64,000 bases of DNA from Rhodobiaceae bacterium UBA4490 (lineage in GTDB: Bacteria > Pseudomonadota > Alphaproteobacteria > Parvibaculales > Parvibaculaceae), in the NCBI GenBank assembly GCA_002389665.1, contig DGNO01000006.1:218525-282524 (forward strand), read 5' to 3'. Position numbers and translations under genes: made by a program. The notes under the pieces are model-generated. The model ran no database searches. It was not told where the DNA came from and saw only the letters and a list, made by a program, of their open reading frames with translations. Shown one piece after another: positions 46,567 through 55,694 of the stretch. Each line of letters opens with the position of its first letter. Position 1 is the first letter of the stretch.

Positions 46567-47556
46567 ATGCCGCAGAAACCGCTTGTCATTGTGACGCGCA
46601 AATTACCGGAGGTGATTGAAGCGCGCATGGGCGAGCTGTTCGAGGCGCGGTTCAACCGGACCGACATTCCCATGACCGAGGAAGAGCTCGCCGCTGCACT
46701 GGCCGAGGCCGATGTGCTGGTACCGACCGTGACGGACAAGCTTGATGCGGCGCTGCTGGCGAAAGCCGGGCCGAAGCTGAAGCTGATCGCCCAGTTCGGC
46801 ACGGGGGTCGACAATATCGATGTGGAAGCGGCGGTAAAACGCAAGATCACCGTAACGAACACGCCGAGCGTTCTGACCGAAGATACCGCCGACATGACCA
46901 TGGCGCTTATTCTTGCCGTGCCGCGCCGCCTGAATGAAGGCGCCCGGCTTTTGCGCAACAACAGAGGCAAGTGGCCGGGCTGGTCGCCCACCTGGATGCT
47001 CGGCCACCGGATCGGCGGCAAGAAGCTCGGCATTTTGGGCATGGGCCGTATCGGCCAGGCGGTGGCGCGCCGCGCCCGCGCCTTCGACCTCGAGGTGCAT
47101 TACCACAATCGCAAGCCCGTCAATCCCGTCATCGAAAAGGAATTGCAGGCGACCTATTGGGACAGTTTTGACCGCATGCTGCGCGAGATCGACATTCTCT
47201 CGATCAATTGCCCGCACACGCCCGCGACCTTTCATCTGCTGAACGAGCGGCGCATCGCCATCATGAAGCCCGATTCTTATGTGGTGAACACGGCGCGCGG
47301 CGAGGTGGTGGATCAGGAAGCGCTGATCACCGCGCTGGAAGAAGGCCGCCTCGGCGGCGCAGGGCTCGATGTTTTCGAGCGGGAACCGGCCATCGACCCG
47401 CGCCTTCTGAAACTGGAAAACGTCGTGCTGCTGCCGCATATGAGTTCGGCGACGGTGGAAGGGCGCAGCGAGATGGGCGAGCGCGTCCTCATCAATATCC
47501 GCGTCTGGATGGACGGCGAGAAGCCGCCGGACCGGGTGATCCCTGCGATTCTCTAA
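46567..47556 (+). CDS. D-isomer-specific 2-hydroxyacid dehydrogenase (glyoxylate/hydroxypyruvate reductase type)
   Basis: 329 residues. NAD(P) site LGILGMGRIGQAVARRARAF, substrate loop FGTGVDNIDVEAA, catalytic Arg in NTARGEVVD, Glu in EREPAID and His in LLPHMSSAT. The RxGRxxxHH-type specificity cannot be fixed by eye. Single gene, ending in a region that carries dispersed repeat copy B. Confidence 0.9.
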   Translation: MPQKPLVIVTRKLPEVIEARMGELFEARFNRTDIPMTEEELAAALAEADVLVPTVTDKLDAALLAKAGPKLKLIAQFGTGVDNIDVEAAVKRKITVTNTPSVLTEDTADMTMALILAVPRRLNEGARLLRNNRGKWPGWSPTWMLGHRIGGKKLGILGMGRIGQAVARRARAFDLEVHYHNRKPVNPVIEKELQATYWDSFDRMLREIDILSINCPHTPATFHLLNERRIAIMKPDSYVVNTARGEVVDQEALITALEEGRLGGAGLDVFEREPAIDPRLLKLENVVLLPHMSSATVEGRSEMGERVLINIRVWMDGEKPPDRVIPAIL

Positions 47557-47583
47557 GCGGGCTTTCTTTCATTCTTTCCCTTT

Positions 47584-47725
47584 GTCATCCCGCGACTTGA
47601 TCGCGGGACCCACTCACATTGCCTCTGGCACAGCGAAAAGGGATATGTGGCAGCGCCGTAAAAAACCACTCATTCCCGGATGCTTTGAAAGGCCAATGGA
47701 TCCCGCGATCAAGTCGCGGGATGAC
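47584..47725. repeat. Dispersed paired-palindrome repeat, copy B (long inverted repeat)
   Basis: Unit 1 (47584-47611, GTCATCCCGCGACTTGATCG...) and unit 2 (47698-47725) are inverted copies identical over 25 bases with about 86 bases between. Each unit is itself a palindrome (CCCGCGA...TCGCGGG). It lies between two convergent genes and could fold into a large terminator for both. Confidence 0.8.
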
Positions 47726-47750
47726 ATTTGTAAAGAGGTAGAGAGGGGTC

Positions 47751-48554
47751 TCACGCGTGGTGCGAAAGATCTTTGATCGAGGCGTTCTCACCGTTCAGCG
47801 GGTTGGCCGGGTCGTGTTTCAGCTTGATGGTTCGGAACCGCGTGTCGAGCGCGTCATAGATGAGAAGCTTGCCCGTCAGGCTCTCGCCCGCGCCGGTAAT
47901 TTCCTTGATGACTTCAAGCGCCTGCAATGAGCCCATGACGCCGGTGAGTGCGCCGAGCACGCCTGCGCTCTCGCAGGTCGGAATGGAGCCGGGGGCCGGG
48001 GCTTCCGGCACGAGGCAGCGATAGGTCGGAAGCGGCGTGCCCTCTTCGTCCTTCTCGTAAGGTTTGAAAGTCGCAAGCTGGCCTTCAAAGGGTCCGACAG
48101 CGGCGGAGACGAGTGGGCGGCGGGCAAGATAGCAGGCATCGGAAACGAGAAAGCGGGTGGCGAAATTATCGCAGCCATCGGCCACGATGTCGTAGCGGGA
48201 AATGATCTCAAGCGCGTTTTGCGCCGTCAGCCGCTCTTCATGCAGCTCCACTTTTACATCCGGGTTGAGCCGCGCGATGGTGGCCGCCGCGCTTTGCGTT
48301 TTGGCGGCATCCAGATGATCCGTATCGTGAATGATCTGGCGCTGCAGATTGGAGAGCGAGACTTTATCATTGTCTATAATACCGAGCGTGCCGATACCGG
48401 CAGCGGCAAGATAAAGCAGGGCAGGCGAGCCGAGCCCGCCCGCGCCGATAACGAGCACGCGGGCGCCCAGCAGCTTCTGCTGCCCCGGTCCGCCGATTTC
48501 TTTCAAAACGATATGGCGGGCATACCGTTCAAGCTGCGTGTCGCTCAGCGCCAT
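47751..48554 (-). CDS. moeB: MoeB/ThiF/HesA-family E1-like adenylyltransferase
   Basis: Adenylates the C-terminus of a ubiquitin-like sulfur carrier (MoaD or ThiS). 267 residues with the ATP site VLVIGAGGLGSPALLYLAAAG, the NLQRQIIH loop and DGCDNFATRFLVSDA. Conserved Cys is C194 (PTCESAGVLG). The two CxxC zinc pairs of E. coli MoeB are not seen (only RCLVPE remains), and there is no rhodanese domain, so MoeB versus ThiF function is undecided. Confidence 0.88.
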   Translation of the reverse strand: MALSDTQLERYARHIVLKEIGGPGQQKLLGARVLVIGAGGLGSPALLYLAAAGIGTLGIIDNDKVSLSNLQRQIIHDTDHLDAAKTQSAAATIARLNPDVKVELHEERLTAQNALEIISRYDIVADGCDNFATRFLVSDACYLARRPLVSAAVGPFEGQLATFKPYEKDEEGTPLPTYRCLVPEAPAPGSIPTCESAGVLGALTGVMGSLQALEVIKEITGAGESLTGKLLIYDALDTRFRTIKLKHDPANPLNGENASIKDLSHHA

Positions 48555-48656
48555 TCTGTTATCCGTCCCATCCGGCTCTTTAGTTTGTGCTGCTTATATA
48601 GGAAAAGGCGCGCCGGAAAAAACCGCCGCGCCTTTGTCATGCATTCACATCTTTGC

Positions 48657-50516
48657 TCAGGTAAGCGGGGCAAGCTTGTGCGCGCCGGGCATGACTTTAA
48701 AGCCTTTCGCCCGGTTCACCTTAAAGTCCCGGCTTTTCACCGTATCGACGAAGAACCATTCCCCGCGCGCTTCCTTAGGGCTCAGCGTCACAAGCACATA
48801 GCCGCGATGGGCGGTATCGGCCCAGATGAGATCGGGGCTTGCCGCGGTAAAAGCCTCCGCGATCTTTTTGGGATCGCCCGGCACGAAAGCCTCGATCCCC
48901 GGCGAGGTGACGCTCGGCGCGGCGAACTCCACGGCGACGGGCGCGCCTTCCGCGTCCTGCAAGTTGAGTGCCCAGGAGGCGTGGGTATCGCCCGCCAGCA
49001 CCACGACATTGCGGCCCTTGCCGGTAAAATCGGCATAAGCACGGGTGCGCGCTGCCGGATAACCGTCCCAGGCATCGAGATTGACCGGCAGGTTCTCGCG
49101 CGCCAGCACGCTCATTTGCTGGAAACGGGATTTGCGCTCTTCGGGAATTTTGCTCCAGTCGATGATCTCGGAAAAATCCGCCGCGGGCGTGCGGCCCATC
49201 ACCACTTGCTGGCCGATCACCTGCCAGATCTGCCCCTTTTCGGCGGAGGCTTCGAGCGTATGGGCAAGCCATAATTCCTGATCCGCGCCGAGGATCGAGC
49301 GCGCCGGGTCGGCGAGCTTTTCTTCCTTGAAGCGGCCTGCATCGGGCAGATAGCGGATACCGTCCGGCAGCGACGTGGGATCGAGCGTGCTCACATAGGC
49401 AAGGTCCGTCACCGGCGTGGGCGGGCTCGTGCGGATGTCGAAAGGCACCTCGAAACTGGCGATCGGTTTGCCGCTCGGTACATCGCCCGGCGCAAGGGCG
49501 ATGGGGTTTTCCGGGTCCGACACATCGAAAGGCCAGGAGCGGTTGGGAATATCGGTGGAATATTCAAGCTGTTTGCTGCGCCCGATGCGCCGCGTGTCGA
49601 GCATGATGAGCCGCGCCAGATTGCCGATATCGAAGGCGCGGTAAATCTGCTCGCTGTCCTGCGGGTTTTCGCGGATGGGTAGCCATTCCAGATAGGCCTG
49701 CAGCGCGGCGGCGGCGCGGGCGCGGAAGGGGCCCTCATTCTCGCTGTGATTTTCCGCGCCGTCCTTCCAGGTATTGTTGGCGGTTTCATGATCGTCCCAG
49801 ACGGCGATCATGGGTTTGGCCGCATGCAGTGCCTGCAAATCCTCATCGAGCCGGTAATGGCCGTAGCGGGCGCGGTAATCCTCCAGGGTGAGGATTTCCT
49901 TGTCCGGCTCGACGAAACGGCCGATCTCCTTGCCCGTCGCCCCGCCATACCCGTCCATGCCGTATTCATAGATGTAATCGCCAAGATGCAGCGCGATATC
50001 GATATCCTCGCGCTCGGCAATAACCTTATAGACGTTGTAATAGCCCGTCGCGTAATGGGAGCAGGACATGGCGGCAAGCTTGTAGGCGGAGACATCGCCT
50101 TCGGGGAGCGTGCGCGTGCGCCCGGTGGGTGAGACATGGCTTCCCGCTTTGAAGCGGTAAAAGTAAGAGCGGCCCGGCGTAAGCCCGCCCGCATCCACTT
50201 TGACGATGAAGTCTTTTTCCGGCAGCGCCGTTGCCGTGCCCGCCTGGACGATGGTGGCGAAATCTTCTTCCGCCGCCATCTCCCAGCTTAAAGCCACGGG
50301 CTCGCCGTTTTCCGGCTGCGCCCGCGTCCAGAGGATCACCCGGTCCTGCAAGGGATCGCCGCTCGCAACGCCGTGGAGAAAATAGACCGGCTCCGCGCCC
50401 GCGCAGCCCAGGGGCCCAAGCGCCAGCAGCGCGCCGGCGGCGGTCAGCGTTTTCAGCGTGTCGCGCCGTGTGGGGGCCGTTTTCGGGGCCATCGCTGTGA
50501 CTTGGCCGCGCATCAT
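48657..50516 (-). CDS. phoD: Tat-exported alkaline phosphatase D family protein
   Basis: 619 residues. The N-terminus has the twin-arginine motif TRRDTLKTL followed by a hydrophobic stretch and LGCAGA, so it may be a lipoprotein. PhoD features are LHGVASGDPLQDRVILWTRA, HLGDYIYEYGMDG, VWDDHETANNTWKDG and VVLAGDTHASWALNL, which hold the Fe/Ca-binding Asp, His and Arg. It hydrolyses phosphomono- and diesters in the periplasm. Start 50516 has AGGAG four bases ahead. A weak PHO-box-like sequence lies upstream. Confidence 0.92.
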   Translation of the reverse strand: MMRGQVTAMAPKTAPTRRDTLKTLTAAGALLALGPLGCAGAEPVYFLHGVASGDPLQDRVILWTRAQPENGEPVALSWEMAAEEDFATIVQAGTATALPEKDFIVKVDAGGLTPGRSYFYRFKAGSHVSPTGRTRTLPEGDVSAYKLAAMSCSHYATGYYNVYKVIAEREDIDIALHLGDYIYEYGMDGYGGATGKEIGRFVEPDKEILTLEDYRARYGHYRLDEDLQALHAAKPMIAVWDDHETANNTWKDGAENHSENEGPFRARAAAALQAYLEWLPIRENPQDSEQIYRAFDIGNLARLIMLDTRRIGRSKQLEYSTDIPNRSWPFDVSDPENPIALAPGDVPSGKPIASFEVPFDIRTSPPTPVTDLAYVSTLDPTSLPDGIRYLPDAGRFKEEKLADPARSILGADQELWLAHTLEASAEKGQIWQVIGQQVVMGRTPAADFSEIIDWSKIPEERKSRFQQMSVLARENLPVNLDAWDGYPAARTRAYADFTGKGRNVVVLAGDTHASWALNLQDAEGAPVAVEFAAPSVTSPGIEAFVPGDPKKIAEAFTAASPDLIWADTAHRGYVLVTLSPKEARGEWFFVDTVKSRDFKVNRAKGFKVMPGAHKLAPLT

Positions 50517-50559
50517 CGTCTCCTCAGGCTGAAGCGGATCGTTTTCCTTGTCAGACTAT

Positions 50560-50577
50560 CTGAGGGAACTGTGACAG
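50560..50577 (-). promoter_or_regulatory. Weak PHO-box-like direct repeat upstream of phoD
   Basis: On the minus strand CTGTCAC, 4 bases, CCCTCAG: the first half-site is perfect to CTGTCA, the second (11 bases later) keeps C..TCA. It fits PhoB control of a phosphatase but is not conclusive. Confidence 0.3.
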
Positions 50578-50658
50578 GTCTATTTACTTTATCCGTGGGG
50601 GCGCGGGTCCTAAGGCCTTTAGAACCAATTCCTGCCTCTATTCAAGGCAGGAGCGGGC

Positions 50659-51249
50659 CTACCCCGCCTTCAGCGCCTCTTCCACGAAATCGAGCCGGTC
50701 CTGGCCGAAAAACATTGCCTCACCCACAAAGAAGGTGGGCGCGCCGAAAGCACCGCGCTGGATCGCCTCTTCGGTGTTTTTCTTCAGGCCCTCTTTGACG
50801 GCCTCTGCCTGAAGGCGAGCTGCAAAGGCCGCAGAGTCGTGCCCGCCTTCTTCGAGGAGCCGGGTAAGTTCTGCCGGATCGTTCAAATTGCGCGGGTGTA
50901 CCCACATCGCATCGAAAACAAGCTTGAGATAGGGGAGCAGGCGCCCTTCCTGCTGCTCGGCAATCGCCCCCCGCATTAATTGCAAGGTGTTGATCGGAAA
51001 ATGCGGGTTGAAGGCAAGCGGCACGCCGTAGCGCTTGGCAAAGCGCATGAGGTCCGCGTTCATATGCACGGCCTTGGCGGGAATGGCGGCAGGTGTCTGA
51101 TTGCCCGTCGCCTTGAAGACACCGCCGAGCAGCATCGGCTTCCAGACGATCTCGGCGCCTGTACGCGCGGCGATTTCCGGCAGCTGCGTATAAGCGAGAT
51201 AGGTGGTCGGGCTGCCGACATCGAAAAAGAATTCAACCTGTTTGCTCAT
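50659..51249 (-). CDS. 2-hydroxychromene-2-carboxylate isomerase / DsbA-like (GST-kappa fold) protein, second copy
   Basis: 196 residues, paralogous to the gene at 26550. VEFFFDVGSPTTYLAYTQL carries Ser (S13) at the kappa-GST/HCCA isomerase catalytic position; the cis-Pro loop is FGAPTF; FFGQDRLDFVEEAL at the end mirrors the first copy. On the minus strand the SDR gene precedes it by 33 bases, so the cassette order is reversed compared with the first copy. Confidence 0.88.
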   Translation of the reverse strand: MSKQVEFFFDVGSPTTYLAYTQLPEIAARTGAEIVWKPMLLGGVFKATGNQTPAAIPAKAVHMNADLMRFAKRYGVPLAFNPHFPINTLQLMRGAIAEQQEGRLLPYLKLVFDAMWVHPRNLNDPAELTRLLEEGGHDSAAFAARLQAEAVKEGLKKNTEEAIQRGAFGAPTFFVGEAMFFGQDRLDFVEEALKAG

Positions 51250-51282
51250 GAGGACTCTTTCGTTTGGGGGTGGGGCGGGGCT

Positions 51283-52017
51283 TTAGAACTTTTCCATCCA
51301 GGGGCGCAGATCAAGCTCATGCGTCCAGGCGCTGCGCGGCTGGCAGTGCAGCGCCCAATAGGCATCGGCAATGGCGGCGGGATCCAGAATGCCGTCTTCT
51401 TCTTTCAGCTTGTAGCGTTCGGGAAAGTTTTCCGCGATCCAGGCCGTGTCGATTGCCCCGTCAATGACGCTATGGGCGACATGAATGCCTTTGGGCCCAA
51501 GCTCGCGCGCCATGCTCTGGGCAAGGGCTCTGAGCCCGTGCTTGGCGCTCGCAAAAGCGGAAAAGCCTGGCCCCCCGCGCACGCTTGCCGTCGCGCCGGT
51601 GAAGATCACCGTGCCCCGCCCGCGCGGCAGCATGTGGCGCGCGGCCTCGCGGCCCGTCAAAAAGCCCGCAAAGCACGCCATCTCCCAGACCTTGCGGAAG
51701 ACCCGCGCGGTGGTCTCGATGATGGAGAAATGCACATTGGCGCCGATATTGAAAATCACGGCCTCGAGCGGGCCGATCTCCTCTTCGATATGGGCAAAGA
51801 GCGCCACTATCTGGTCTTCATCGCGCGCATCGACGCCCATCGGATAGGGGGTGCCGCCTTCCGCGCGGATGGCGCTTGCCAGCTCTTCCAGCGCGTCCGC
51901 ATGGCGGCGGATCATGACGGTGGCATAACCTTCCCTGGCAAAGCGCTTGGCGATCGCCCCGCCCGTTGCATCCCCCGCGCCGACGATCAGCGCGGCCTTT
52001 TCATGTTTGACGGGCAT
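51283..52017 (-). CDS. Atypical short-chain dehydrogenase/reductase lacking the catalytic Tyr, second copy
   Basis: 244 residues. ALIVGAGDATGGAIAKRFA at the Rossmann start. The YxxxK motif reads FASAK (F155, K159) and the Ser position reads Ala (GATAS). The C-terminal CQPRSAWTHELDLRP matches the QPRSAW motif of the SDR at 27165. AGGGGAG upstream of ATG. Likely cotranscribed with the isomerase behind it. Confidence 0.87.
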   Translation of the reverse strand: MPVKHEKAALIVGAGDATGGAIAKRFAREGYATVMIRRHADALEELASAIRAEGGTPYPMGVDARDEDQIVALFAHIEEEIGPLEAVIFNIGANVHFSIIETTARVFRKVWEMACFAGFLTGREAARHMLPRGRGTVIFTGATASVRGGPGFSAFASAKHGLRALAQSMARELGPKGIHVAHSVIDGAIDTAWIAENFPERYKLKEEDGILDPAAIADAYWALHCQPRSAWTHELDLRPWMEKF

Positions 52018-52121
52018 GGCGGCTCCCCTGGCATGTCTCTTCTTCGGAACTGAGCTTCAAGATGGGGTCCTTTGGGGAAGGCATCAAGCTGCTTGATTCG
52101 CGCATTCTTGATGAAACCCTG

Positions 52122-52222
52122 TGGACCCCGGCTCGGGGGCCGGGGTGACGGCTTCTATGCGATGCACTGCTTTGCCACAAATAACACGTGTCACCCCGGG
52201 CTTGTCCCGGGGTCCATGCAGC
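52122..52222. repeat. Dispersed paired-palindrome repeat, copy C
   Basis: Unit 1 (52122-52149) ends CCGGGGTGAC; unit 2 (52190-52215) begins GTCACCCCGGG. Positions 52190-52222 are identical over 33 bases to the minus strand of copy A. Unit 1 differs from its copy A counterpart at 3 of 28 positions. It lies between cysK and the SDR gene. Confidence 0.8.
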
Positions 52223-52297
52223 GCTTGCGTCCCGGAAAAACGCCGCCAATAAAAAAGCCGCTCCGGAGAGCGGCTTTTGTCTTTATACGGATAAACC

Positions 52298-53281
<984 letters not shown>

Positions 53282-53299
53282 AATGTCCTCCACCTGTTG

Positions 53300-53335
53300 G
53301 CTGCGCCTTGCCTCTTTATGTAAGAGCGGCGCAGC
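53300..53335 (-). other. Intercistronic hairpin between the Rrf2 gene and cysK
   Basis: GCTGCGCC and GGCGCAGC form the outer 8-bp stem, and CTCTT/AAGAG an inner one. It sits upstream of the cysK ribosome site and may stabilise the cysK message. Confidence 0.4.
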
Positions 53336-53341
53336 GGAATG

Positions 53342-53791
53342 TTAGATCGTGAAATCCGCTGCCGGCATGCCCGCGGTCGTGGCGCCGGTCTGTTCTGCCT
53401 TGCGGCATAAATCCTCGATGGTGATGCCGTTCAGGCGCTGCATCAGATCGGTCTGAATATCTTCCCAAAGCGGGCCGACGACTTTCTGCCCGAGATCGGA
53501 AGGCTGGGAGCGCACTTCCTCGGCCGCTTCCATCGCGCCCACGACCTGCACGATTTCGCCCACCGTAATGCGCCGGCGCTCGCGGGCAAGCCGGTAGCCG
53601 CCTTTCGGCCCCCGCACGCCTTTCAAAATGCCGGCATGAACGAGCTGCTGCATGACCTGTTCGAGATAACGCTGGGGGATGCCCTGGCGTTTCGTGATTT
53701 CCTTCGACTGGACGGGATCGGGCCGCGCATTGACGGCGACATCGATCACGGCTTCCAGCGCGAGCATGGTTTTTTTCGACAAGCGCAGCAT
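53342..53791 (-). CDS. Rrf2-family transcriptional regulator (CymR-like)
   Basis: 149 residues. Winged helix with LALEAVIDVAVNARPDPVQSKEI, IPQRYLEQVMQQLVHAGILKGVRGPKGGYRLAR. The three cluster-binding Cys of IscR are missing (only one Cys, in EDLCRKAEQ). It therefore reads more like the cysteine-metabolism repressor CymR, which acts together with CysK. Its position directly before cysK supports that inference. Confidence 0.88.
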   Translation of the reverse strand: MLRLSKKTMLALEAVIDVAVNARPDPVQSKEITKRQGIPQRYLEQVMQQLVHAGILKGVRGPKGGYRLARERRRITVGEIVQVVGAMEAAEEVRSQPSDLGQKVVGPLWEDIQTDLMQRLNGITIEDLCRKAEQTGATTAGMPAADFTI

Positions 53792-53815
53792 GTCCCACCT
53801 CTCCCTCTTCTTGTC

Positions 53816-54283
53816 TTAGCGCGCGGCAACCCCGGTCGATCCGAAACCGCCCGTCCCCCGGCTGGTTTCAGAAAGACTGTCGCGCTCTTTCCACACGGCT
53901 TGTGTGACGGGGGCGATGACCATTTGCGCAATGCGTTCGCCGCGCTGAATGGTAAAGGCCTCCTCGCCGAGATTGATCAGAATGACTTTCACCTCGCCCC
54001 GATAGTCGCAGTCCACCGTGCCGGGCGAATTGAGCACCGTAATGCCTTTCTTCGCAGCAAGGCCGGAGCGCGGGCGCACTTGCGCTTCAAAGCCGAGCGG
54101 CAGGGCGATGGCAAGGCCCGTCGGCACCATGGCGCGTTTGCCGGGTGCAAGGACGAGCGGCTCTGCTTCCGGCACCGCCGCCAGAAGGTCCATGCCGGCC
54201 GCCCCTTCCGTTTCGTATTTCGGCAGCGGCAAATCCTTGCCGTGGTCGAGGCGCTGCACATCGACAGGAATGGAGGCGCTCAT
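53816..54283 (-). CDS. dut: dUTP diphosphatase
   Basis: Keeps uracil out of DNA and supplies dUMP. 155 residues with the five trimeric dUTPase motifs, among them [35 protein letters not shown] and RIAQMVIAP, and the C-terminal [10 protein letters not shown] that closes the active site. Its start overlaps the coaBC stop by 4 bases. Confidence 0.96.
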   Translation of the reverse strand: MSASIPVDVQRLDHGKDLPLPKYETEGAAGMDLLAAVPEAEPLVLAPGKRAMVPTGLAIALPLGFEAQVRPRSGLAAKKGITVLNSPGTVDCDYRGEVKVILINLGEEAFTIQRGERIAQMVIAPVTQAVWKERDSLSETSRGTGGFGSTGVAAR

Positions 54284-55542
54284 GAACGGGGTCCTTCGTT
54301 TGATAATGAAAAATGCTGCGCAATGGCATGGGCGAGCTTTTCGGCGGCAGCGCTTTTGGCCATGCGCGGCCAGTCCTCGCGCCCTTCCGCGCGGATGAGG
54401 TGAATGGTGTTCTCCTCCCCGCCCATGACGCCGCCGCCCCTCTCGTCCACCGAAACGTCATTGGCGACGATCCAGTCGCAGCCCTTGCGCGCCCGCTTGG
54501 CGGTGGCGTGCTCGATAACGTTTTCGGTTTCCGCGGCAAAGCCGATGACAAGGCGCGGGCGGGAATGATTGAGCTTGGAAAGCGTGGCGAGAATATCCGG
54601 GTTCTCGGTGAAGCTGAGCTGCGGCAGCCCGCCCTTTTCCTTTTTGATTTTCTGTCCGGCTTCATTGTTAACGCGCCAATCGGCAACGGCGGCGGCGCAA
54701 ACGGCAATGTCCGCGGGCAGGGCCGCCTCGCAGGCCGCCAGCATCTCGCGCGCCGTTTCAACGTGTTTCGTGGACACGCCCAACGGGTCGGGCAGGTTCA
54801 CCGGGCCGGAAATCAGCAGCGTCTGCGCCCCGAGCCGGGCGAGCGCGGCGGCAATGGCATGGCCCTGCTTGCCCGAAGAACGGTTGGCGATATAGCGCAC
54901 GGGGTCGATGGGCTCATGGGTCGGCCCTGAGGTGACGAGCGCCTTCAGCCCGGCAAGGGGGCCGGTGCCTGCGCCGAACATCGCTTCGGCGGCGCTTAAG
55001 ATTTCCAAGGGCTCGGCCATGCGCCCCGGTCCATATTCACCGCAGGCCATGTCGCCCTCTCCGGGGCCGATAAAGGCAATGCCGTCGGCTTTCAGCTGGG
55101 CAATGTTGCGCTGAGTTGCCGGGTGCAGCCACATGCGCACATTCATCGCGGGTGCGATAAGCACCGGGGTGTCGGTCGCCAAAAGCGCGGTGGAGGCCAG
55201 ATCGTCCGCCCGGCCCGTCGCCATCTTCGCCATAAGATCGGCGGTGGCGGGCGCCACAATAATGAGATCGGCGGAGCGGGAAAGCTGGATATGGCCCATT
55301 TCCGCTTCGTCCGTCAGGTCGAAGAGATCGCTGAACACCTTCTCGCCCGTCAGGCTGGAGACGGAAAGCGGGGTCACGAATTCCTGGGCCGCGCGCGTCA
55401 TGATGGCGCGCACCGCCGCCCCCCGCTCGCGCAGGCGGCGGATGAGGTCGAGCGTTTTATAGGCCGCGATGCCGCCGCCTATGATCAAAAGCACGCGCTT
55501 ACCGGTCAGGTTTTGGCCGGCTAGGTTTTGAGACTGCGCCAC
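54280..55542 (-). CDS. coaBC: Phosphopantothenoylcysteine decarboxylase / phosphopantothenate-cysteine ligase
   Basis: Two steps of coenzyme A synthesis. 420 residues from GTG 55542, chosen because AGGAG lies 7 bases upstream; ATG 55557 and 55596 are in frame. CoaC part: [51 protein letters not shown]. CoaB part: [25 protein letters not shown] (split here by family blocks) and GFAAETEN. Overlaps dut. Confidence 0.94.
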   Translation of the reverse strand: MAQSQNLAGQNLTGKRVLLIIGGGIAAYKTLDLIRRLRERGAAVRAIMTRAAQEFVTPLSVSSLTGEKVFSDLFDLTDEAEMGHIQLSRSADLIIVAPATADLMAKMATGRADDLASTALLATDTPVLIAPAMNVRMWLHPATQRNIAQLKADGIAFIGPGEGDMACGEYGPGRMAEPLEILSAAEAMFGAGTGPLAGLKALVTSGPTHEPIDPVRYIANRSSGKQGHAIAAALARLGAQTLLISGPVNLPDPLGVSTKHVETAREMLAACEAALPADIAVCAAAVADWRVNNEAGQKIKKEKGGLPQLSFTENPDILATLSKLNHSRPRLVIGFAAETENVIEHATAKRARKGCDWIVANDVSVDERGGGVMGGEENTIHLIRAEGREDWPRMAKSAAAEKLAHAIAQHFSLSNEGPRS

Positions 55543-55694
55543 GCCGATACTCCTCATGAAACGGCCCAGAGAGCAAAACCGGGCCTCTCCGGGCAATGAG
55601 GGGAATATAGGGTTTTACGCCAAGGATTTGTAGATCATTTTTTATCCGCCTGCTTTTCCGTGAATCTTGGGGGAGGCGGCAGCTTTTCCGGGTT

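Noticed and set aside
25155..52222. CRISPR-like repeats
   Set aside because: The repeated units are three widely separated palindromic elements, not a regular array with spacers, and no cas gene is present.
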